DNA of 64,000 nucleotides from Sphingobacteriaceae bacterium (GTDB lineage: Bacteria > Bacteroidota > Bacteroidia > B-17B0 > Aurantibacillaceae), in contig JADJMM010000011.1 in the NCBI GenBank assembly GCA_016709575.1, positions 124,001 through 188,000 on the forward strand. The letters run 5' to 3'. A program made the translations under genes and the position numbers. The notes beneath the pieces are model-generated. The model searched no databases and was not told where the DNA came from. It was given only the letters and a program-made list of their open reading frames with translations. Shown here one piece after another: positions 19,459 through 28,107 of the stretch; the first letter of the stretch is position 1; every line of letters starts with the position of its first letter.

Positions 19459-21113
19459 CCACAGAAGAAATTGCCGATAGCCTCGAACTCACAGCTAAAC
19501 TCATGGAGCTGCATGAGGAAAATCCTTTTAAAGTAAAAGCTGTTGCCAATGGCGCTTACAAATTAGCAAAAACCAGAATTGAATTAGAAGGGAAAACGCA
19601 AGCGGAAATTGAACAGATTGAAGGTATCGGAAAAGGTATCGCTGCTAAAATTCACGAGCTACTTGAAAAAGGTACAACCGACGAATTAGAAGAATTAAAA
19701 AGCAAAACACCTCAAGGGATTATCGACATCATGAACATCAAAGGCCTGGGACCAAAAAAAGTTCGTCAGCTTTGGCAGGAACTGCATATAGAAAGTGTTG
19801 GAGAATTATTATACGCGTGCAACGAAAATCGTTTAGTTGATTTAAAAGGGTTCGGAACTAAAACTCAGGAAAGCGTAAAACAAAATATTGAATTCGCCCA
19901 AAATAATTCAGGTAAATTACATTATGCTAATGCTGAGAAGTTAGGATTAAATTTATTGAACGGATTGAAAAAAGTAAAAGGTGTTTTTGAAGAAGTTTCT
20001 TTTACCGGAGAATTGCGCAGGAGAAATGATATCATCACCAAAATAGAATTACTTTGTTCGGTAAATGATTTCGAAAGAGCAAAAACCGGTTTAACGAATG
20101 CAGGATATACCGAAGACGAAGAAATTGAAAATACATTTGTTTCAGGAAATGCTGGTTGTCCGGTTTTAATTTATTTATGTGAGCCTGAAAATTTTTACAA
20201 GGAATTATTTTTAACCACAGGCTCCGGCGATTTTATTCAGGATTTTTTGGAAGTGGAAATAGATGCGCCTCAGTCGGAGGAAGAAATTTTTGAATCTCTA
20301 AATCTCCAATACATAGAGCCTGAATTACGCGAATCGCAAAACATAATCAGTTTAGCGGAAGCAAACAAAATTCCAACACTTATTGAATTTAAAGATTTAA
20401 AAGGCAGTTTACACAACCACAGTACTTACAGCGACGGCATGAATTCACTAGAAGAAATGGCTGTGCATTGTAAAAGTTTAGGATATGAATATTTAGGTAT
20501 TTGCGATCACTCCCAATCTGCTTTTTATGCCGATGGTTTAAAACCTGAAACTGTTTTAATTCAGCAACAGGAAATTGAAAAACTAAATAAACAATTAGCC
20601 CCCTTCAAAATATTTAAAGGCATTGAAAGCGATATTTTAAATGACGGCAGTTTAGATTACACCGAAGACATTTTAAAAACATTTGATTTTGTAGTAGCTT
20701 CTGTTCATTCCAATTTAAAAATGAGTGAAGAAAAAGCGAATGAACGTTTAATTAAAGCTATTGAAAATCCTTACACTACAATACTCGGACATCCAACAGG
20801 TCGTTTACTTTTAGCCAGACCGGGTTATCCCATCAATCATAAAAAAATAATTGATGCTTGTGCTGCAAATGGTGTGATAATAGAATTAAACGCTCACCCT
20901 TATCGTCTCGACATTGACTGGAGCTGGATTCCTTATTGCTTAGAAAAAGGTGTGAAAATTTCTATTAATCCGGATGCTCACCAAAAAGAAGGTTATAATG
21001 ATATGCAATACGGCATTTATTCTGCCCATAAGGGAATGTTAGATAAAGCTAATTGTTTTAATGCCTTAACTTTAGCTGAAATAGAAACTTATTTTACTAA
21101 ACGTAAAAAATAA
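19455..21113 (+). CDS. polX: PolX-family protein with degenerate polymerase site and intact PHP domain
   Basis: This 552-residue protein has the PolX layout: an N-terminal 8-kDa-like region with helix-hairpin-helix motifs (IEGIGKG 55-61, IKGLGPKK 95-102, LKGFGTKT 130-137), a nucleotidyltransferase region, and a C-terminal PHP phosphoesterase domain from about residue 314. The polymerase signature is degraded: where the family has GSxRR...GDID, this protein has GELRRRNDIITKIELL (185-200), with Lys196 and Glu198 in place of the catalytic Asp pair. The PHP residues are present (LHNHSTYSDG, GICDHSQSA, GIESDI, SVHSN, GHPTGRLL, NAHPYRLD, NPDAHQ). It is therefore more likely a 3'-5' exonuclease or AP-type nuclease than a polymerase. 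It is coupled to ispD. Confidence 0.9.
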   Translation: MTTEEIADSLELTAKLMELHEENPFKVKAVANGAYKLAKTRIELEGKTQAEIEQIEGIGKGIAAKIHELLEKGTTDELEELKSKTPQGIIDIMNIKGLGPKKVRQLWQELHIESVGELLYACNENRLVDLKGFGTKTQESVKQNIEFAQNNSGKLHYANAEKLGLNLLNGLKKVKGVFEEVSFTGELRRRNDIITKIELLCSVNDFERAKTGLTNAGYTEDEEIENTFVSGNAGCPVLIYLCEPENFYKELFLTTGSGDFIQDFLEVEIDAPQSEEEIFESLNLQYIEPELRESQNIISLAEANKIPTLIEFKDLKGSLHNHSTYSDGMNSLEEMAVHCKSLGYEYLGICDHSQSAFYADGLKPETVLIQQQEIEKLNKQLAPFKIFKGIESDILNDGSLDYTEDILKTFDFVVASVHSNLKMSEEKANERLIKAIENPYTTILGHPTGRLLLARPGYPINHKKIIDACAANGVIIELNAHPYRLDIDWSWIPYCLEKGVKISINPDAHQKEGYNDMQYGIYSAHKGMLDKANCFNALTLAEIETYFTKRKK

Positions 21114-21130
21114 TTTCGTATCTTTTTAGT

Positions 21131-22634
21131 ATGCCTATCATCAATTCTATAGCATCCTGGCTCATGAAAAAGCGACTTCACCAGATAGAGCTTTTTGTGA
21201 AATACCCGCATGATGTTCAGGAAGAATGGATGCACAAATTATTATCGGAGGCAAAAGATACTGAATTCGGAAAACGTCATCACTTTAGCGCCATAAAAAA
21301 CTACGAGCAATTTAAACGCAATATTCCTTTACAGGATTACGAAAGTTTAAAACCTTCAATAGAACTGACTCGTCGTGGTGCACAAAACTTATTATGGCCT
21401 GGCGAAATAAAATGGTTTGCAAAAAGTAGTGGTACAACAGACAAGAGTAAATTTATTCCTGTTAGTGCTGAATCTTTAGATGGTTGTCATTATAATGCAG
21501 GTCGTGATATGGTGACTTTACATTGCGTAAACAATCCTGAAACTTTATTATTTACAGGAAAAAATTTAGCGCTTGGCGGAAGTTTTAAAACAGATGTTTT
21601 CGGCAATCACAACTCCTTTCATGGCGATGTAAGTGCTATCATCATTCAAAATCTCCCGATGTGGGCCTGAGTTTTTCAGAGCACCTGATGTAAATATTGC
21701 GTTAATGGACGAATGGGAAAGCAAGTTGCAGAAAATGACCATGATGAATGAAAATGTAACGAGTCTTGCCGGCGTTCCAAGTTGGATGTTGGTGTTACTG
21801 AAAAAAGTGCTTCAACTAAAAAATGCAAAAACTATTGATGAAGTCTGGCCGAACTTAGAAGTGTATTTTCATGGTGGTGTAAGTTTTACGCCCTATAAAG
21901 AACAATTCCGGCAATTATTCAATAACGATAAGATCAACTATATTCAGATGTACAGTGCTTCTGAGGGATTTTTTGGTATTCAGGATGTACCAGGACGAAA
22001 TGATATGCTCTTGATGTTGGATTATGGTATTTTTTATGAGTTCATTCCTATCGAAGATGTTGGTTTAGAAGATCCCCGCGTTTATAATTTATCAGAGGTA
22101 AAAACTGGTGTAAATTATGCCATGGTGATTACAACAAATGCGGGATTATGGCGTTATCAGATTGGCGACACCGTTCAATTTACAGATACAAATCCGTATC
22201 GCATTATTGTTTCTGGTCGCACTAAACACTTTATAAATGTATTTGGAGAAGAAGTAATGGTTCATAATACCGATCAAGCCATTTTTAAAGCCTGCGAAAA
22301 AACACAGGCCATGGTTTCAGATTATACTGTTGCTCCTGTTTATATGAATGAAACCAGCGGTTCACATGAATGGCTAATTGAATTTGAAAAAGAGCCGGAT
22401 GATTTTGCGTACTTTGTAAAGGAATTAGATGCTTCTTTAAAACAATTAAACTCCGATTACGAAGCTAAACGTTATAACGATTATGTTTTAAAATCACCCA
22501 TAGTAAAATTATTGCCAAAAGGTAGTTTTTACAATTGGTTAAAATCAAATAACCGCTTAGGCGGACAATTTAAAGTGCCTCGTTTAAATAATGGCAGGGA
22601 ATTTGTAGATAGCATTAGTAAATCAGTTCTGTGA
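21131..22634 (+). CDS. GH3-family acyl-acid amido synthetase, frameshifted
   Basis: About 500 residues once a frame break near 21665-21669 is corrected; dropping one base joins NLPMWA to EFFRAPDVN. GH3 proteins adenylate a carboxylic acid and pass it to an amino acid. ATP motifs are visible: WFAKSSGTTDKSKFIPVS (P-loop-like motif 1), MYSASEGFFGIQ (motif 2 region) and YQIGDTVQF with SGRTKHFINVFGEEV. Plant members conjugate auxin or jasmonate; bacterial substrates are mostly unknown. The gene follows polX by 17 nt and overlaps the next secreted-protein gene by 4 nt, so all four from ispD may form one operon. The frame break is probably a sequencing error. Confidence 0.87.
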
Positions 22635-23404
22635 GAAAAATTTTAAAATATAGTTTCCTCTTTTTAATCTGCCTAAGCAGTTTAGCTTTTATTGTTAAAG
22701 ACGGCAAAACTCTTTATGTTATTAAGCATGAATTTAATTTATTTACTACCGATAATCTTAGCAATACGTATTTAATAAACGGTGAAGAATTAATAAAATA
22801 CAACGCCACCGGAAAATTATTACTCAAATACAGCAATAAACGTTACGGAAAAATTACAGCCATAGATGCCACCAATGCTTTAAAGATTTTACTGTATTAC
22901 AAAGATTTTCAGCAATTGATTTTTTTAGATAGTCAGTTATCGCAAAATGGAGATGCTATTTCGTTAGAGAATTTAGGTTATGAGCAAACCGATTTAGTTT
23001 GTACATCCTTCAATAACAGTTTCTGGATTTACAACAAACAAACTAATGAGCTTGTTCGTTTTAATGAAAATTCGCAACCCATTGCTAAAACCGGAAATTT
23101 AAAACAATTATTACAAGCCGAATTGAAACCGGATTTTATGACGGAGCACAACAGTTACTTGTATTTAAATTGCCCCGATATCGGTATTTACGTTTTTGAT
23201 ATGTACGGTACTTTTAATAAAATCATCAGTTTAAAACATCTGCCCGCTTTTCAGGTGAGTAACAACATTCTTTATTTTTATAAAGACGATAAATTTTGTT
23301 CCTACAACACAAAAGCTTTTGAAGAGAATGCATTAAAGGGTTTTATAAGAGAACTTATCCGTATAACGACTTATTTCGGTTTAATCAAAAGGAGAGATTG
23401 GTGA
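22631..23404 (+). CDS. Secreted protein of unknown function, C-terminus doubtful
   Basis: This 257-residue protein starts inside the GH3 stop (4-nt overlap). An N-terminal hydrophobic segment (YSFLFLICLSSLAF) directs export. The rest has repeated short beta strands typical of a six- or seven-bladed propeller (ENGEELIKYNATGKLLLKY-like, QLIFLDSQL, SFWIYNKQTNELVRF, YLYLNCPDIGIYVFDMYG). After about residue 231 the sequence stops looking beta-like and becomes basic (RELIRITTYFGLIKRR). A different frame there reads FRFNQKERL and stays open to about 23474. One or two lost bases after 23340 would explain this, but I cannot prove it. No function is assigned. Confidence 0.7.
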   Translation: MRKILKYSFLFLICLSSLAFIVKDGKTLYVIKHEFNLFTTDNLSNTYLINGEELIKYNATGKLLLKYSNKRYGKITAIDATNALKILLYYKDFQQLIFLDSQLSQNGDAISLENLGYEQTDLVCTSFNNSFWIYNKQTNELVRFNENSQPIAKTGNLKQLLQAELKPDFMTEHNSYLYLNCPDIGIYVFDMYGTFNKIISLKHLPAFQVSNNILYFYKDDKFCSYNTKAFEENALKGFIRELIRITTYFGLIKRRDW

Positions 23405-23554
23405 CATCCGGGAGTTTTAGAAAAGTTACTATCTTTTTCTGCAATATTCAGACTCTAATAAAAACCCTGAAATAAATAACCTAAATCCCGAAAGATAAGG
23501 CTTTTTCAGTATATTTTGATTCCTTAGGTTGGGAAAATAGAACAAAATAATTTG

Positions 23555-23575
23555 TATTTTTGAGCCTTATTTTTG
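23555..23575 (+). promoter_or_regulatory. Two tandem -7 elements before the PaaE-like gene
   Basis: TATTTTTG occurs twice, at 23555-23562 and 23568-23575, each a perfect TAnnTTTG. Neither has an ideal TTTG exactly 19 nt upstream. The ATG at 23582 lies 6 nt after the second, so the first is the more plausible. Confidence 0.45.
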
Positions 23576-23581
23576 ATTCTA

Positions 23582-24646
23582 ATGGCTAAGTTCAATTCCC
23601 TAAAAGTTAAAGACATTAAACGCGAAACCGCTGATGCAGTTTCTGTGGCTTTTGATGTACCTGCAACATTACAAATTCCTTATCAATATAAACAAGGACA
23701 ATACATTACTTTAAAACTAACTATCAATGGCGAAGAACTTCGTCGTTCTTATAGTATTTGTACAAGTCCGTATACCGAAAAAGAATTACGTGTGGCTATT
23801 AAAGAAGTAAAAGACGGAAGAGCTTCTACTTTCATTAATCAAAAATTAAAAGTGGGTGATGTTATTGAAGTGATGACACCAATGGGAAGTTTCCATTCTG
23901 TATTATCAGGCAGTAACAAAAAGAATTACGTGTTGTTTGCAGGTGGAAGTGGGATTACCCCGATGATGAGTATTTTAAAAAGTATTTTACACATCGAGAA
24001 ACAAAGTAACGTTACTTTAATTTATGCTAACCGTGATGAAGATTCTACCATCTTTAAAGCAGAGTTAGAAAAAATTGCTTCCGACAATAAAGATAATTTT
24101 AAACTAGTGAACGTTTATGATAATCCTAAAACTCAAGTAGCAGATTTACATAAAGGTTTAATTACGGCAGATAAAGCAAAAGCATTAATTGAAAATTACG
24201 GCGGCGTTACTGCTGACGAATATTTTATTTGCGGTCCGGGCCCAATGATGGAAAATGTAAAAACCACATTAGAAGGATTAAAAATTGCGAAAGAAAAAAT
24301 TCACATTGAATATTTTACAGCTGTAGCAGATGCTGTTGCCAAAGCAGAAGGCAAAGGACAGAATGTAAAAAGTAAAATCACCATTATACAATATGGTATT
24401 GAAACCCAATTGGATTTAAATACCGACGGAGCAAGTATTTTAGACGCTGCTATTGATGCGGGTGTTGATGCTCCGTTTAGTTGCAAAGGTGCAGTATGTT
24501 GTACTTGCCGCGCTAAAATAATTGAAGGTGAAGTAAAAATGGACGCGAATTTTGCATTAACAGATGCAGAGGTTGCAGAAGGTTTTGTTTTAACTTGTCA
24601 AGCACATCCTTTAACTGAAAAAGTTATTGTTGATTACGACGCTTAA
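23582..24646 (+). CDS. PaaE-like ferredoxin-NAD(P)H reductase
   Basis: This protein of about 354 residues has three parts. An FAD-binding beta-barrel carries GQYITLKL and RRSYSICTSP. An NAD(P) domain carries FAGGSGITPMMSILKS and FICGPGPMMENVK. A C-terminal plant-type [2Fe-2S] domain has the ligands CKGAVCCTCRAK plus a later Cys in FVLTCQAHP. This is the architecture of phenylacetyl-CoA epoxidase reductase PaaE and related oxygenase reductases. No paaABCD genes are nearby, so the electron acceptor is unknown. ATG 23582 is chosen because the two -7 boxes sit just upstream of it. It is convergent with the OMP gene at 24688. Confidence 0.85.
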   Translation: MAKFNSLKVKDIKRETADAVSVAFDVPATLQIPYQYKQGQYITLKLTINGEELRRSYSICTSPYTEKELRVAIKEVKDGRASTFINQKLKVGDVIEVMTPMGSFHSVLSGSNKKNYVLFAGGSGITPMMSILKSILHIEKQSNVTLIYANRDEDSTIFKAELEKIASDNKDNFKLVNVYDNPKTQVADLHKGLITADKAKALIENYGGVTADEYFICGPGPMMENVKTTLEGLKIAKEKIHIEYFTAVADAVAKAEGKGQNVKSKITIIQYGIETQLDLNTDGASILDAAIDAGVDAPFSCKGAVCCTCRAKIIEGEVKMDANFALTDAEVAEGFVLTCQAHPLTEKVIVDYDA

Positions 24647-24647
24647 T

Positions 24648-24682
24648 TAGTTGGTGAGCTGGTGAAGTGTGAGTTGGTGAGG
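24648..24682. repeat. Short tandem repeat of GTTGGTGAG type
   Basis: AGTTGGTGAGCTGGTGAAG followed by GAGTTGGTGAGG: three imperfect copies of a 9-10-nt unit between two convergent genes. Read with the uncorrected frame of the minus-strand gene it yields an odd extra tail. Confidence 0.55.
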
Positions 24683-24687
24683 TTTTA

Positions 24688-25363
24688 TTAGAATTTTACT
24701 CCCAATCCTAAATTCAAGTGGTTTCCTGTGATGTATCGTTTTCAAATTATTCTTTTGTATTCCTAATGTGAAACTCATAAATGGATTATTGCGTTTGCTG
24801 AGTAATTTATTTTTGAATTCAATCACTTCATACGTTTTGCGAACTAGCTCACCATCTTGTTTCACTTTTAATTGAGCATCCATCATCACACGGAAGTGAT
24901 AGCCAATCATTACATAAGGCGTAAAACGTGCATTGTTCTCGTGATTAAAACATAATTTTAATTGAATGGGGATTGCAAATTCATGAAAGTACAATGAGTA
25001 ATTATAATTCATATCGCCGGTGTAAAGCTGTATACTATCGGGTTTAAAATAATAGGATTTAAAATTTACACCGTGCACCATATAATCAACTCCAATCAAC
25101 AAAAACGAATTGTGTTTATAGGTAAGACGAATCTCTTCACTAAAATTAATTAAGCCCGACATTTTTTGTGTTGGATTCGCTGCGTGATTTTTATTTATTT
25201 TATAAAATCCAATCACTGGTCCTAAAGTTAAACGGGAGCGAATGATGCGTGATTGTCCTGGTGAAGGTGCAGGTTTAAATAAAGGTAAATTATCCGCAAA
25301 GAGATTAGAGCTGCTTAACAGAACAAATAAAAAAGTACAAAGTATAAATTTGAATTTATACAT
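24688..25363 (-). CDS. Outer-membrane beta-barrel protein, frameshifted near the 3' end
   Basis: The N-terminus is a signal peptide (cleavage near NLFADN). The mature protein has alternating strands (TLGPVIGFYKINK, FLLIGVDYMVHGVNF, FTPYVMIGYHFRVMMD, FMSFTLGIQ), as in OMP_b-brl or PorT-like proteins. As it stands, the frame leaves a barrel sequence after FTLGIQKNN and ends at 24647 inside a repeat. Another frame of the same DNA ends LNLGLGVKF at 24688, a classical barrel C-terminus. A net gain of two bases in short T/A runs around 24730-24745 joins the two and gives about 225 residues. The function is unknown. Confidence 0.7.
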
Positions 25364-25373
25364 ACTGCTTAAG

Positions 25374-26129
25374 CTAAGCGTTTCTTTTAACTGTGGTTGA
25401 ATTGGCCTGTGCGGCAGGCATAATTATTACATCATTAATATTTACGTGTGCAGGTCGCGACGCTATCCAATAAATTGTTTCAGCAACATCATCGGGTGTT
25501 AGCGGTTGCAAACCTTCGTATACTTTTTTAGCGCGGTCTTCATCACCGTCGAAACGTACAATGCTAAATTCTGTTTCTACCATTCCGGGATTTACAGCAG
25601 ATACTTTTATGTTGTGAGGCAACAAATCAATCCGCATGCCTTTGTTTAAAGCATCAACAGCGTGCTTTGTTCCGCAATACACATTTCCATTGGCATAAGC
25701 TTCCTTACCTGCAATAGAACCCACATTAATGATATGTCCTTTTTTATTTTCGATCATCAATTTGCTTACAGATTTTGTTACATACAGCAAGCCTTTAATG
25801 TTAGTGTCAATCATTCTTTCCCAGTGATCAACATTACCGTCTTGTATAGCAGACAATCCCGCTGCTAAACCGGCGTTGTTTACCAATACGTCAATCTTTT
25901 TTAATTCAGCAGGTAATTCGTTAATGGCTTTTTCAACTTCAGAAAGTTTACGGATATCAAAACATAAAGTGTGTACTTTAACTTTATAAGTTGATTCTAT
26001 GTTTTTTTGAATATCCTTAAGTCGGTCTTCACGTCGACCAGTAATAATAAGCGTGTAGCCATTCTTCGCGAAAATTTCGGCGGTACTTTTTCCTATGCCT
26101 GAAGTGGCTCCTGTAACTAGGGCTATCAT
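25374..26129 (-). CDS. Short-chain dehydrogenase/reductase, YdfG-like
   Basis: This 251-residue protein is a classical SDR: nucleotide motif VTGATSGIGKSTAEIF at residues about 5-20, NNAGLA near 85, and the catalytic Ser and Tyr-x-x-x-Lys in NVGSIAGKEAYANGNVYCGTK. The sequence after it (NPGMVETEFSIVRFDGD) is like YdfG, which reduces 3-hydroxy acids such as L-allo-threonine or malonic semialdehyde. The start overlaps the stop of the amino-acid permease by 4 nt, so the two are probably cotranscribed. The substrate is inferred, not shown. Confidence 0.9.
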   Translation of the reverse strand: MIALVTGATSGIGKSTAEIFAKNGYTLIITGRREDRLKDIQKNIESTYKVKVHTLCFDIRKLSEVEKAINELPAELKKIDVLVNNAGLAAGLSAIQDGNVDHWERMIDTNIKGLLYVTKSVSKLMIENKKGHIINVGSIAGKEAYANGNVYCGTKHAVDALNKGMRIDLLPHNIKVSAVNPGMVETEFSIVRFDGDEDRAKKVYEGLQPLTPDDVAETIYWIASRPAHVNINDVIIMPAAQANSTTVKRNA

Positions 26130-28060
26130 AAAATGTGTTCTGCTTTATTTAATTTACTGTGTTTTCTGCTATAAGTAAAGTAGATGACTAAACCTATCAA
26201 CAACCAAATACCAAATCCAATCCAATTAGATACACCCAACTCAGCCATCATATACAAACAACATATTAATCCTAGCAGAGGTATTAACGAAAGATTACTT
26301 CTGAATGCCCAAATACATAAAAAGAAAGTGATGATGATAAATATCCACATTGGTATTTTGTGCTTAAATAAATTAAATCCGGATTCAAATTTTACATCTT
26401 CATTTAATGGCAGCGAATCAACTAAAGCAGAATAGCCCTCAGAACTTAAACCACTCATGTAAGTTTCTAAATCAGAATTTGCTGTTTCAAATCCGGTTCT
26501 ATCTGAAGCTAAAACCGTTTCTATTGTAGATTTCCGTTGCAATTCGTCAAGTGAAGTAACAATAACAGAAGCTTCATTCATTTGTTTTTCGTTGGTTAAA
26601 AAAGCCATTGCTGATTCTTTATTATATACAAAAGTTAAGCTTAAAGCGAGCACAATTAATCCCGGAAAAATAAATTTAGAATTAATATATGGCGTTTTAA
26701 ATTTTCCGCGAGGAATATCTTTTTTATTCTGGAGTACTAGTACGCCCCAGCAAACTAATACGAAAGCAAATAATGTTCCGATGCTGCATAAATCTGTTAC
26801 CATAGTAAGATTTAAAAACAAAGCCGGTACCGCAACAACGAAACCTGTTACAATTGTAGCAAAAGAAGGTGTTCTGAATTTCGGATGAACTTTTGAAAAT
26901 CTTTTTGGCAATAAACCATCGCGACTCATGCTCATCCAAATGCGTGGTTGTCCCATTTGAAATACCAACAACACACTCGCCATGGCAACTACAGCACTTA
27001 CTGCAATTATACCTGACATCCATTTTAAATCTAATTTATCAAACACAAATGCTAAAGGGTCTCCAACATTCAGTTGAGTATAACTTACCATTCCTGTAAG
27101 CACTAAAGCAATAATCACATAAAGTATAGTACAGATAATAATGGCCCACATCATACCCCGGGGTAAATCTCGCTGTGGATTTTTACATTCTTCTGCAGTG
27201 GTTGAAATCGCATCGAAACCAATGTATGCAAAGAATACTGCGGACACGCCCTTTAAAATTCCACTAACTCCATTGGGAGCAAAGGGATTCCAGTTATTTG
27301 TATCCACATAAAAAATACCTACAGCAATAACTAATAAGATGATGCAAAGTTTAATAACTACCATTAGATTACTCGCGTTACGAGATTCTTTCATGCCGCG
27401 ATACACTAACCAGGTAATAAATATAATAATCATTAATGCGGGCAAATCAGCAACCAAATGAAATGATCCGATAACAGGTGAAGTTGTCCAAGCAGTAAAT
27501 GCATCTTGTAAATTAGCATCGAGATTAATGAATTGCTTTCCGCTATCCATTAAAGCTTTCGCGTCTTCAAAACCTTTTGATGCAGTAAGATAATCCATTT
27601 GAATCCATTGTGGTAATTGAATTCCTCCACTACTCAGTAATCCCGTAAAATAATCACTCCAAGAAATAGCAACAGTAATATTTCCTATGGCATATTCCAT
27701 TATTAATGCCCAGCCAATAATCCAAGCCATTAATTCGCCAAAAGCTACATACGAATAAGTATATGCACTACCTGAAACAGGTACCATTGAAGCAAACTCT
27801 GCGTAAGCAAAAGCTGCAAAGCCACAGGCAATGGCAGTAAAAATAAAAAGAAAAATAACTGCAGGTCCGCCATCTGCACTGGCTTTACCTATAGTACTAA
27901 AAATACCGGCACCAATAATGGCAGCAATACCAAATGCAGTAAGGTCTCTAACTCCCAAATGTTTTCCCAGGCTAAGATGACCCTCTTCTGCTTCACGTTT
28001 TGCAACCTGATTAAGAATGTCACTTACAGATTTTTTTCTGAATAATTCTTTGAAACTCAT
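26126..28060 (-). CDS. APC-superfamily amino acid permease
   Basis: This 644-residue integral membrane protein has about 12-14 predicted helices. The first carries the APC substrate signature GIAAIIGAGIFSTIGKAS. It continues with FAAFAYAEFASMVPVSGSAY (helix 3), SAVFFAYIGFDAISTTAEE (helix 8) and QPRIWMSMSRDGLLPK, all typical of the cationic amino acid transporter (CAT/YfnA) group. A loop of about 80 residues near 490-570 separates the last helices from the core, longer than usual. Proton-coupled uptake of amino acids is expected; the substrate is not determined. It overlaps the downstream SDR gene by 4 nt. Confidence 0.9.
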   Translation of the reverse strand: MSFKELFRKKSVSDILNQVAKREAEEGHLSLGKHLGVRDLTAFGIAAIIGAGIFSTIGKASADGGPAVIFLFIFTAIACGFAAFAYAEFASMVPVSGSAYTYSYVAFGELMAWIIGWALIMEYAIGNITVAISWSDYFTGLLSSGGIQLPQWIQMDYLTASKGFEDAKALMDSGKQFINLDANLQDAFTAWTTSPVIGSFHLVADLPALMIIIFITWLVYRGMKESRNASNLMVVIKLCIILLVIAVGIFYVDTNNWNPFAPNGVSGILKGVSAVFFAYIGFDAISTTAEECKNPQRDLPRGMMWAIIICTILYVIIALVLTGMVSYTQLNVGDPLAFVFDKLDLKWMSGIIAVSAVVAMASVLLVFQMGQPRIWMSMSRDGLLPKRFSKVHPKFRTPSFATIVTGFVVAVPALFLNLTMVTDLCSIGTLFAFVLVCWGVLVLQNKKDIPRGKFKTPYINSKFIFPGLIVLALSLTFVYNKESAMAFLTNEKQMNEASVIVTSLDELQRKSTIETVLASDRTGFETANSDLETYMSGLSSEGYSALVDSLPLNEDVKFESGFNLFKHKIPMWIFIIITFFLCIWAFRSNLSLIPLLGLICCLYMMAELGVSNWIGFGIWLLIGLVIYFTYSRKHSKLNKAEHIL

Positions 28061-28107
28061 TTAAAACTATAAGCTTTAAAGATAAAATTTTATTCCTAGA
28101 ATTGAGC

